A stretch of 12,763 nt of DNA from Candidatus Aminicenantes bacterium UBA2199 (GTDB lineage Bacteria > Acidobacteriota > Aminicenantia > UBA2199), in contig DCVB01000016.1 in NCBI GenBank assembly GCA_002327965.1, forward strand, positions 1-12,763. The letters run 5' to 3'. The position numbers and the translations under genes were made by a program. Positions within the stretch are counted from its first letter, which is position 1, and each line of letters begins with the position of its first letter. Positions 6,733 to 12,763 of the stretch are shown here, in pieces. Below the pieces are notes generated by a model. The model searched no databases. It worked only from the letters and a program-made list of their open reading frames with translations, and was not told where the DNA came from.

Positions 6733-9093
6733 ATGGACGGCGACAAGAACACCCGGGTCGAGCGGGCCCTGAAGGACCTGTTCCAGATGCGCAACGACAT
6801 CGAGACCGAGGCGCGCCTGATCCGCATTGACTCCTTCAGCGGCGAGTTCGTCGATTTTCCCGGGAAGCTGGCGCCCGAAATCGTCGGTATCTACAAAAAA
6901 CGCGGCATCGAGCGCCTGTTTTCCCACCAGGCCGCGGCGCTGGACAACATCCTGGCGGGCCGCCATACGGTGGTGGCCACGCCGACCGCCTCGGGCAAGA
7001 CGCTGATCTACAACGCCGCCGCGCTCGACGCCCTGCAGCGCGACCCGCAGGCCAAGTCGCTCTACCTCTTCCCGACCAAGGCCCTCTCCCAGGACCAGCT
7101 GGCCGAGCTCTTCGACATGAACAAGGCGCTGGGGGAGACACTGGGGCTCTACACCTACGACGGCGACACGCCGACCAGCATGCGCCAGGCCATCCGCAAG
7201 CAGGCGCAGATCGTGATCACCAACCCCTACATGCTCCATTCCGGCATCCTGCCGCACCATACCAAGTGGGCCGGCCTGTTCGAGAACCTGAAGTACGTGG
7301 TCATCGACGAGCTGCATTACTACACCGGCGTCTTCGGCTCGCACGTGGCCAATGTCATGCGCCGCCTGAAGCGCGTCTGCGCTTTCTACGGCACGAAGCC
7401 GGTCTTCATCATGAGCTCGGCCACCATCGCCAACCCGGCCGAGCTGGCCGGGAAGCTGATCGAGGAGGAGGTGGCGCTGGTCGACCGCAACGGCGCCCCG
7501 CGCGGCGAAAAATTCCTGGTATTTTTCAACCCGCCGGTGGTCAACAGGCAGCTGGGCATCCGCCGCTCCTACGTCTCCATGACGCGCGAGATCGCCGGCA
7601 TCCTGCTCAAGCACGGCCTGCAGGTGATCACCTTCGCCAACTCCAGGCTGATCACCGAGATCCTGGTCAAGTACCTCAAGAACGATTTCGAGAAGTCGCT
7701 GCCCGACCGCGACACGGTGCGCGGCTACCGCGGCGGCTACCTGCCCGGGCAGCGGCGCCAGATCGAGAAGGATCTGCGCCAGGGCAAGATCCGCGCCGTC
7801 GTCGCCACCAACGCCCTGGAGCTGGGCATCGACATCGGCTCGCTCGACGCCGCCGTGCTGGCCTCCTACCCGGGGTCGATCTCCTCCACCTGGCAGCGCC
7901 TCGGCCGTGCCGGCCGCCGCGGCGCCCCGTCGCTGGGCGTGCTGGTCGCCTCCTCGATGCCCATCGACCAGTACATCGTCAGCCATCCCGAGTATTTCTC
8001 CGGCCAGTCGCCCGAGATGGGGCGCATCAACGCCGACAACCTCACGCTGCTGGTCGACCATGTCAAGTGCGCCGCCTTCGAGTTGCCCTTCGCCCAGGGC
8101 GACCGTTTCGGCTCCGAGGACCTGGAAGAGATCCTTTCTTACCTGGCCGAGAACCAGGTGCTGCTGGCCAAGGACGGCAAGTGGTTCTGGACCGAGGAGG
8201 GCTACCCGGCCGACGCCGTCAGCCTCACCCGCGTCACCTCCGACAACTTCGTCGTGGTCGACCGCAGCGACGGCGAGCGGGTGATCGCCGAGGTCGGCTT
8301 CAGCGACGCGCTGGAGACGCTCCATCCCAAGGCCATCTACATCCTGGAAGGCGATCAGTACATCGTCGAGGAGCTGGACTACGAGAACCGCAAGGCCTTC
8401 CTGACCCGTTCCAACGCCGATTACTACACCGATTCGATCACCTACACCAAGATCAAGGTCCTCGACGTCTTCGACGAGACGCGGCGCCGGAACGTGAACT
8501 TTTCCTGCGGCGACGTCCACGTCTTCTCCCAGGTGGTGGGTTTCAAGAAGCTGAAGTTCTTCACCATGGAGAACGTCGGCGCTGGCGAGCTGCAGCTGCC
8601 GCAGCAGGAGATGCACACCACCGGCTTCTGGCTGACGGTGAAGAACGAGGTGCTGCAGAGCCTGGATTTCGCCAACGAGGAGAAGCTCGAGGCCGTCTCC
8701 GGCATCGCCTACCTGGTCAGGCAGATCAGCCCGGTCATCCTGCTGTGCGCCGCCCGCGACCTGGGCGTGGCCATCGAGGACAACCTGACCAAGGAGCCGC
8801 TGCACCCCGGAGCGCTCAAGGGCATGATGCGCGGCCAGGCGGACATGGCTTTCGTCGACCGCTTCGAGCCCAACATCTTCATCTTCGACAGGTACCCGGG
8901 CGGCGTCGGATTTTCCGAGACCCTGTACGAGAAGGGAAGCCTGCTGCTGGAGAAGGCGCTGGAGATCATCGAGAACTGCCCCTGCCCGGGCGGCTGCCCC
9001 TCCTGCGTCGGCCCGGCCATCCGCGCCGGCGGCAATCCCAAGGCCGCGGCGCGCTTCATCCTCAAGCTGCTCCTGGAGCGGCTGGACAACTGA
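6733..9093 (+). CDS. mrfA: MrfA/YprA/Hrq1-type superfamily 2 DNA helicase
   Basis: A 786-residue DExH helicase. Motifs in order: TPTASGKT Walker A (83-90), DELH motif II (192-195), SSAT motif III (228-231), TNALELGIDIG motif V (359-369) and QRLGRAGRRG motif VI (388-397). The C-terminal half carries the DUF1998/MZB domain, with four zinc cysteines in CPCPGGCPSC (749, 751, 755, 758). This layout matches Bacillus subtilis MrfA (YprA, about 750 residues), which translocates 3' to 5' and repairs mitomycin-type DNA damage, and it is related to eukaryotic Hrq1. The MrfB exonuclease found beside it in Bacillus is not next to it here. The ATG at 6733 has no Shine-Dalgarno site. A weak promoter (TTGCCG 6691, TATGCT 6716, 19-base spacer) would leave a leader of about five bases. 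It appears to be a single-gene unit. Confidence 0.93.
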   Translation: MDGDKNTRVERALKDLFQMRNDIETEARLIRIDSFSGEFVDFPGKLAPEIVGIYKKRGIERLFSHQAAALDNILAGRHTVVATPTASGKTLIYNAAALDALQRDPQAKSLYLFPTKALSQDQLAELFDMNKALGETLGLYTYDGDTPTSMRQAIRKQAQIVITNPYMLHSGILPHHTKWAGLFENLKYVVIDELHYYTGVFGSHVANVMRRLKRVCAFYGTKPVFIMSSATIANPAELAGKLIEEEVALVDRNGAPRGEKFLVFFNPPVVNRQLGIRRSYVSMTREIAGILLKHGLQVITFANSRLITEILVKYLKNDFEKSLPDRDTVRGYRGGYLPGQRRQIEKDLRQGKIRAVVATNALELGIDIGSLDAAVLASYPGSISSTWQRLGRAGRRGAPSLGVLVASSMPIDQYIVSHPEYFSGQSPEMGRINADNLTLLVDHVKCAAFELPFAQGDRFGSEDLEEILSYLAENQVLLAKDGKWFWTEEGYPADAVSLTRVTSDNFVVVDRSDGERVIAEVGFSDALETLHPKAIYILEGDQYIVEELDYENRKAFLTRSNADYYTDSITYTKIKVLDVFDETRRRNVNFSCGDVHVFSQVVGFKKLKFFTMENVGAGELQLPQQEMHTTGFWLTVKNEVLQSLDFANEEKLEAVSGIAYLVRQISPVILLCAARDLGVAIEDNLTKEPLHPGALKGMMRGQADMAFVDRFEPNIFIFDRYPGGVGFSETLYEKGSLLLEKALEIIENCPCPGGCPSCVGPAIRAGGNPKAAARFILKLLLERLDN

Positions 9094-9103
9094 GTGCCGT
9101 GCA

Positions 9104-9132
9104 TTGACTTTGACTTTTCCATTCAATATAGT
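9104..9132 (+). promoter_or_regulatory. Sigma-70-type promoter of the small exported protein gene
   Basis: TTGACT (9104-9109), a 17-base spacer and TATAGT (9127-9132), each one base from consensus. The +1 would be near 9139, leaving a leader of about 19 bases that contains the strong AAGGAGG site of the next gene. Confidence 0.7.
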
Positions 9133-9157
9133 GTTTCCAGATGATCAAGGAGGGAAA

Positions 9158-9625
9158 ATGAAAAAAGCACTCATGGTTCTCTGCGGACTGCTGCTGGTCT
9201 CGGGCTTGTACGCTTTTGAAAAACAGACGACCTTCGGCGTCAACTTCGGCATCATGACCGACGATGGTTTCTCCTTCGATCCGCTGCTGTGGACGGCCGG
9301 GGCCGAGATCGATCTGCAACTCGGCCAGTACCTGATGCTCAGCCCCGAGGTGACGCTGGTGGGCAACGGCTTCAAGTTCAAAGAATTCCTCCTCTTCCCG
9401 GGAGCGGTCCTGAATTTCACCCCCAGCAACTTTTTTATCGGCGGCGGCCTGGTCAAGGGCATCTACATTGGCAGCGGCGAAACCTTCGTCTCCGACGATT
9501 TCGCGCTCAAGCTGAACGCCGGGCTGTTCTCCAGGAACCTCAAGTTGACCGCCTACGTCATCACCGATTTCGACAGCCTTTTCAAAAACATGGTGGTGGG
9601 CGCAACGCTGGGATTTCGCTTGTAG
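9158..9625 (+). CDS. Small exported protein, probably outer-membrane beta-barrel
   Basis: A 155-residue protein. The ATG at 9158 is chosen because AAGGAGG ends four to five bases before it and a signal peptide begins there; the frame is open further upstream but that would bury the signal peptide. Residues 1-19 (MKKALMVLCGLLLVSGLYA) form a typical signal peptide with a likely cut after A19. The mature part alternates hydrophobic and polar residues with many Gly and aromatic residues (FGVNFGIM, FFIGGGLVKGIYIG, MVVGATLGFRL), suggesting about eight short beta strands. This resembles small OmpW/OmpA-like barrels, but I do not recognise a family and the last residue is Leu rather than the usual Phe. 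The function is unknown. It converges with another exported protein gene 79 bases away; the two could be functionally related, but that is a guess. Confidence 0.75.
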   Translation: MKKALMVLCGLLLVSGLYAFEKQTTFGVNFGIMTDDGFSFDPLLWTAGAEIDLQLGQYLMLSPEVTLVGNGFKFKEFLLFPGAVLNFTPSNFFIGGGLVKGIYIGSGETFVSDDFALKLNAGLFSRNLKLTAYVITDFDSLFKNMVVGATLGFRL

Positions 9626-9704
9626 GGCCTTCGGGCTTGTCCTCCCGGGGCGATGTCCTTCCCGTCCGCAGTAAAGTTGCAGTTGGGAGGCAGCGTGGGA
9701 TGGA

Positions 9705-10460
9705 TCAGAGATCGATCCCCAGCCCGGCGGACAGGTAAGTCCCCTGCGACAGGCTGACGTCGACGACCAGCCGGATCGCCCTCCCGAGCCGGTAGTGCAG
9801 CGCGGCGCCCAGGGCGGGGGCCACGCTCCAGGCCGGGATGCCGCTGTTCTCCTTCCGGAGTTCGTCCAGGGTCATATCCTGAACCTGGTCCAGCTCGGCA
9901 TCGCCAAGGAACGAGCGGATGCGGGCGTTCAGCGGCAGGTGCAGGTCGCCGCTGAAACGCAGCAGCGCCAGCCCCAGCGAGGCATAGGCCGCCGTCCGGC
10001 CGCGCTGGAAGGCCCGCCAGCGTCCCTGCGCCGCCAGCATGAACGTCCGCAGCCGGATGCTCCCCTCGCCGCGGGTGGTGACGGTGGCGACGGGTATCCC
10101 CTGGTAGTAGATTTCCTGGTCGTCGCGCAGCGTGAACGGCAGGTCGAAGCGGAGATAACTGGCCGCCAGGCCCACGGCGAAGCGCTTCGCGGCCAGATGC
10201 CGCCAGACGGCGGCGCTGAAAAAGATCCCGCCTGAGCGCATGGCCACCCGGGGGGAATAGCTGATGACGGTGAAGTTTTCGAGCAGGGGAGCGAGCAGTT
10301 CGCTCGCCTCTTCGCCGACGACTTTCTCGGCCAGGCGCTCCACCGGCGAAGTGAACGGCTGCAGCGTCCAGGGGCCCAGGGAAAGCTGCCATTCCCAGCC
10401 GGCAGCGCCCAGGGACAGGCTGGACAGCAACAGAAAAAGAAAGATCCCTTTTGTTTTCAT
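9705..10460 (-). CDS. Exported protein of unknown function, probably outer membrane
   Basis: A 251-residue protein when started at ATG 10460 on the reverse strand. An in-frame ATG at 10472 overlaps the -10 box (10471-10476) and so cannot be used from that promoter. Residues 1-20 (after MKTK, IFLFLLLSSLSLGAAG) are a signal peptide. After a helical stretch around ERLAEKVVGEEASELLAPLL, the rest alternates strands such as FAVGLAASYLRFDLPF, GSIRLRTFMLAAQGRW and AAYASLGLALLRF, and ends LSAGLGIDL, as a beta-barrel would. No family is recognised and no catalytic motif is seen. It is divergent from the tetR-efflux operon, with about 100 bases between starts, so the TetR protein could influence both; the operator found lies on the tetR side. 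Confidence 0.72.
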   Translation of the reverse strand: MKTKGIFLFLLLSSLSLGAAGWEWQLSLGPWTLQPFTSPVERLAEKVVGEEASELLAPLLENFTVISYSPRVAMRSGGIFFSAAVWRHLAAKRFAVGLAASYLRFDLPFTLRDDQEIYYQGIPVATVTTRGEGSIRLRTFMLAAQGRWRAFQRGRTAAYASLGLALLRFSGDLHLPLNARIRSFLGDAELDQVQDMTLDELRKENSGIPAWSVAPALGAALHYRLGRAIRLVVDVSLSQGTYLSAGLGIDL

Positions 10461-10470
10461 CGGCGCCCGC

Positions 10471-10476
10471 ATTATA
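10471..10476 (-). promoter_or_regulatory. -10 box of the exported protein gene, short leader
   Basis: On the reverse strand TATAAT is a perfect -10 box. The -35 region 17-18 bases upstream (TTCTCT/TTTCTC) is poor. The expected +1 (about 10464) is only four bases from the ATG at 10460, so the mRNA would be nearly leaderless. Confidence 0.55.
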
Positions 10477-10514
10477 GCAAAATAGCGACCTGCAGAGAAA
10501 AAAAGGAAAGAATG

Positions 10515-10543
10515 TTGACAGGGTTATGATTCGATGTTATATT
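10515..10543 (+). promoter_or_regulatory. Sigma-70-type promoter of the tetR-efflux operon
   Basis: TTGACA (10515-10520), a 17-base spacer and TATATT (10538-10543). The +1 is expected at 10549-10550, 25 bases ahead of the tetR ATG and on the A of an out-of-frame ATG. Confidence 0.78.
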
Positions 10544-10568
10544 AACCATATGGTTAAACCAATCGGTT
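10542..10568. promoter_or_regulatory. Tandem TetR operator sites
   Basis: TTAACCATATGGTTAA (10542-10557) is a perfect 16-bp palindrome overlapping the -10 box and +1. A second AACC-N4-GGTT site follows at 10557-10568, 13 bases from the first (AACC at 10544-10547), and its neighbourhood also reads as ACCAA-TCGG-TTGGT (10558-10571). Two adjacent dyads at the start of transcription fit autorepression by the TetR protein encoded directly downstream. Confidence 0.7.
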
Positions 10569-10582
10569 GGTCAAATGGCTGA
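10550..10582 (+). CDS. Possible 10-codon leaderless upstream ORF
   Basis: ATG at 10550 opens the frame MVKPIGWSNG and stops with TGA at 10580-10582, overlapping the tetR start (10575) by eight bases. The predicted +1 falls on its first base. tetR itself has no clear Shine-Dalgarno site, so translation could be coupled through this ORF. It also coincides with the operator palindromes, so the ATG may be incidental. Confidence 0.25.
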   Translation: MVKPIGWSNG

Positions 10583-11195
10583 GAAAATCGTTTCCAGCAG
10601 GGATGCCATCCTGGCCGCGGCCCGCCGCGAGTTTGCCGCCCGCGGTTATGCCGGGGCACGAATGGAAGCCATCGCCCGCCGGGCCGGGATCAACAAGGCC
10701 ATGCTGTTCTATTATTTCTCCTCCAAGGAAAAGCTCTACCAGACCATCCTGCACGAGGTCATGGGCGAATTTTTCACCCAGATCAGCGGCCTGATCACCC
10801 CGGAGCTGACCCCCGCGCTCTTCATGGAAAGATTTCCCGAGCTCTACATCAGGCTCTGCGCCGACCATCCCGATTTCGTGCGCATCGTCGCCTTCGACCT
10901 GATCCACAACCCCGACAACATCTGCGCCGTCATGGCCGGCATCATTTCGCAAATGACCTCGTTCCAGCCCCATCCGCTCTTTGAACTGATCCGGCGCTGG
11001 CACGGCAAGGGATTGATCTCCGAGTCCGATCCCCTCCATTTCATGATGAATATCGTTTCCCTGTCCATATTTTCCTTTATCGGCAAGCCCATGGTCGAGG
11101 CCATCTCCGGGATCCGGGTCGCCAGCGACGAGGACTTCTACCGCAAGCGTGTCATGAGTGTCGTCAACGTGCTCAAACGGGGGATGCTGAAATGA
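10575..11195 (+). CDS. TetR-family transcription regulator
   Basis: A 206-residue regulator. Residues 8-60 are a standard TetR DNA-binding domain: AILAAARREFAARGYAG, then MEAIARRAGINKAMLFYYF (30-48) as the helix-turn-helix, and SSKEKLYQTIL. The rest is helical, with a Phe/Met-rich ligand and dimer domain (HFMMNIVSLSIFSFIGKPM near 155-175) suited to a hydrophobic inducer. It opens an efflux operon, with its stop overlapping the next start (ATGA at 11192-11195). The usual role is to repress the pump until a toxic compound binds. No upstream in-frame start is available after the promoter, and there is no clear Shine-Dalgarno site. The tandem palindromes at 10542-10568 are its likely operators. 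Confidence 0.92.
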   Translation: MAEKIVSSRDAILAAARREFAARGYAGARMEAIARRAGINKAMLFYYFSSKEKLYQTILHEVMGEFFTQISGLITPELTPALFMERFPELYIRLCADHPDFVRIVAFDLIHNPDNICAVMAGIISQMTSFQPHPLFELIRRWHGKGLISESDPLHFMMNIVSLSIFSFIGKPMVEAISGIRVASDEDFYRKRVMSVVNVLKRGMLK

Positions 11196-12499
11196 AAAAA
11201 ACACTGTCCGCTATCCTGCTGGCGTCGGCCGTGATGCTGCCGGCCGAGGTGACCCTCTCCCAGGCCGTGGCCGACGCCTGGGCCATCAGCCCCGCCCTCG
11301 ACAGCCAGATGCTGGAGGCCGAGGCGGCGGCGCTGGCCGAGCAGATCGCCCTGCGGCGCCAACGCTTCGCCGTCCAATTCAGCGGCATGTACCGCGCCGG
11401 CACCGACCGCATCCAGGTGACGGCCGGCGCTTTCCCCTTTCCCCTGGGCCCGCAGGTTCCCCCGGGAACGGTGATCCTGGAGACGCCCCGGGACTCGCTC
11501 GACTTCAAGCTGTCCCTGCTGCAGCCGCTTTACACCGGCGGGCTGCTGCGGAGCGCGGCCCGGGCGGAGGCGGCCCGCGGCGCGGCCGAAAGGGAACTGG
11601 CGCGCTGGAAACGGGCGGAACTGGCCGGCCGCGTCAAGTCGTCCTATTTCAATTTCCTGATGTTCCGGGGCAAGCGCGACTCGCTCCTCTCGCTGCTGGC
11701 GCGGCTGGAACACCACCTGGGAAAAGTGGAGCGGCTGCAGGCCGAGGAGCTGGTGCGGCGCTCCGATCTCCTGGAGGCGCGAACCAAGGCCGACGAAGTA
11801 CGTTTGAGCCTGCAGGACCTCGAGCAGCTGCTCCAGGCCGAGGACGTGCAGTTCCGCAGCCTGTGCGGCCATGGACTGGACGAGATCGTCCATTGGCCCG
11901 GAGAAGCCGCCGCCGCCTACGATGTGGCCTGGGCCTACTTCCTGACCCGCCATCCGCTGCTGCGCTCGCTGGATGAAAGAAAAGGGGTGGTGGCGGCCCA
12001 GAAACGGGCGGCCGCCGCCGCCTACCTGCCGCAGATCGGCGCCTTCGCCGAGGCCCATTACGGCCGGCCGGGCCAGAATTTTTTCCGCGATTCCTGGACG
12101 TTCTACCTCCAGGGCGGCGTGAGCGTCAGCCTGCCGGTTTTCGACTGGAACCAGCGCCGGGCCAGCCTTGACCTGGCCGGCATCGCCGCCCGCAAGCTGG
12201 AGAACCGGCGTGCCGACTTTGTCCGCGAGAGCGAAAAGGGACTGCGCCAGTTGTACGCGGCCCTGGAGAGCGCCGGCAGGAAGCGGCTTCTGCTCGAGGG
12301 GATGGCTGCCAACGCCGCCGAGGAGACGAGATTGAAGGAGAGCCTGTACGAGGAGGGCCAGATCGACCACACCGACCTGCTGGCGGCCATGACCGGCGAG
12401 GAAAGATACCAGGCCGAGCGCGAGGCGCTGGCGGCGCAGATCGAACTGCTCAAGACCGGCATCGACACCCTGATCGGAAAATGCGAGGAGGAAGAATGA
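11192..12499 (+). CDS. TolC-family outer membrane efflux protein
   Basis: A 435-residue protein of the outer membrane factor family, the channel that carries export substrates across the outer membrane. Residues 1-18 (MKKTLSAILLASAVMLPA) look like a signal peptide. EVTLSQAVADAW (19-30) is the usual opening of the mature protein. Two half-repeats are visible: LSLLQPLYTGGLLRSAARAE in the first half and SVSLPVFDWNQRRASLDLAG in the second, each followed by long Ala/Glu/Arg-rich helices that would form the periplasmic tunnel. The length is typical for the family (about 420-490). Its start overlaps the TetR stop and its stop overlaps the next start, so the three genes are coupled. The trimer would dock onto the membrane-fusion protein encoded next. 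The substrate is unknown. Confidence 0.92.
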   Translation: MKKTLSAILLASAVMLPAEVTLSQAVADAWAISPALDSQMLEAEAAALAEQIALRRQRFAVQFSGMYRAGTDRIQVTAGAFPFPLGPQVPPGTVILETPRDSLDFKLSLLQPLYTGGLLRSAARAEAARGAAERELARWKRAELAGRVKSSYFNFLMFRGKRDSLLSLLARLEHHLGKVERLQAEELVRRSDLLEARTKADEVRLSLQDLEQLLQAEDVQFRSLCGHGLDEIVHWPGEAAAAYDVAWAYFLTRHPLLRSLDERKGVVAAQKRAAAAAYLPQIGAFAEAHYGRPGQNFFRDSWTFYLQGGVSVSLPVFDWNQRRASLDLAGIAARKLENRRADFVRESEKGLRQLYAALESAGRKRLLLEGMAANAAEETRLKESLYEEGQIDHTDLLAAMTGEERYQAEREALAAQIELLKTGIDTLIGKCEEEE

Positions 12500-12763
12500 A
12501 AAAAACGGCGGCGCTCGCCTCATTGATGATCTGGCTGGTTTCCTGCGGCGGCAACGAACGGCAGATCCGCGCTCCCGGGGTCGTCGACGGCGAGATCGCC
12601 AGCGTCCGGGTCCTGGCGGCCGGCACCCTCGATCGCCTCCTGGTGCGGGAAGGCCAGGCCGTCGGCAAGGGCGACCCGGTGGCGGAGATGAACCGCGACA
12701 AGGTGCGCAACCGCCGGGAGGAGCTGGCCCTCATGGAGCGCGATGTCGCCAACAACGAGACCC
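12496..12763 (+). CDS. HlyD/AcrA-type membrane-fusion lipoprotein (3' end cut by window edge)
   Basis: The first 89 codons of a periplasmic adaptor. GAGGAGG lies about five bases before the ATG, which overlaps the preceding stop (ATGA). Residues 1-17 end in the lipobox LVSC (C17), followed by GG, so the mature protein would be lipid-anchored. VDGEIASVRVLAAGTLDRLL, followed by VREGQAVGKGDPVAEM, is the first half of the split biotinyl-lipoyl-like domain. The chain then enters a charged helix (NRREELALMERDVANNE), the start of the hairpin. Such proteins join an inner-membrane pump to the TolC-type channel. Whether the pump is of RND, MFS or ABC type cannot be told; it should lie beyond 12763. Confidence 0.88.
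   Translation, partial: MKKTAALASLMIWLVSCGGNERQIRAPGVVDGEIASVRVLAAGTLDRLLVREGQAVGKGDPVAEMNRDKVRNRREELALMERDVANNET

Noticed and set aside
6715..9126. An 803-codon frame antisense to the helicase, and a 613-codon frame in another plus frame
   Set aside because: Neither has a recognisable domain, signal or ribosome binding site; both follow from the GC-rich codon use of the helicase gene, whose motifs are all intact.
9104..9157. Upstream TTG start of the small exported protein
   Set aside because: It coincides with the -35 box and would put 18 residues before a good signal peptide, whereas ATG 9158 has a strong AAGGAGG site.
11138..12523. A 461-codon frame antisense to the TolC-family gene
   Set aside because: It has no motif or start signal and lies wholly opposite a gene with coupled neighbours and family repeats.

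Overview
The window reads as a stretch of chromosome from a diderm (Gram-negative-type) bacterium. It encodes a TolC-like outer membrane channel, a lipoprotein membrane-fusion protein and two small exported beta-rich proteins. Most of it (about 2555-12763) is GC-rich; a 60-base sample inside the helicase is about 70% GC. The left part (methyltransferase and toxin-antitoxin pair) is nearer 42-47% in samples, which suggests accessory DNA. I cannot name the organism. The intergenic low-complexity repeats and gene styles make me think of an Acidobacteriota/Aminicenantes-like lineage, but that is only a guess.

Layout. 1-694 (-): 3'-truncated SAM-dependent methyltransferase. 695-1079: no intact gene, but a decayed copy of the acs 3' end (854-1018) and a strong promoter with an operator-like palindrome. 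1080-2503 (+): AbiEi/AbiEii-type toxin-antitoxin pair. 2555-4258 (-): AMP-forming acetyl-CoA synthetase. 4259-4578: divergent promoter region with short repeats. 4579-5466 (+): RluA-type pseudouridine synthase. 5511-5710: a 200-bp highly palindromic element. 5782-6569 (+): ArsR regulator plus thioredoxin operon. 6571-6700: inverted repeats. 6733-9093 (+): MrfA/YprA/Hrq1-type helicase. 9158-9625 (+) and 9705-10460 (-): two convergent exported, probably outer-membrane proteins. 10515-12763 (+): TetR regulator, TolC-family channel and HlyD-type fusion protein, an efflux operon that runs off the window.

How genes work together. The TA genes overlap by ATGA and sit behind one promoter with a palindrome just after the -10, the usual picture of antitoxin autorepression. 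The ArsR and TetR genes each start an operon, with palindromes overlapping their own -10 boxes, so both look self-regulating along with their downstream cargo (thioredoxin; efflux pump). 

The main unexplained signals are: (i) the 200-bp element with 15-bp perfect terminal inverted repeats and nested hairpins at 5511-5710; (ii) the TA pair bracketed by direct repeats of the acs 3' end; (iii) several near-consensus TTGACA-N17-TATAAT-type promoters whose predicted +1 falls on or within a few bases of the start codon, implying leaderless mRNAs next to genes with ordinary Shine-Dalgarno sites; and (iv) a possible 10-codon leaderless upstream ORF coupled to tetR.
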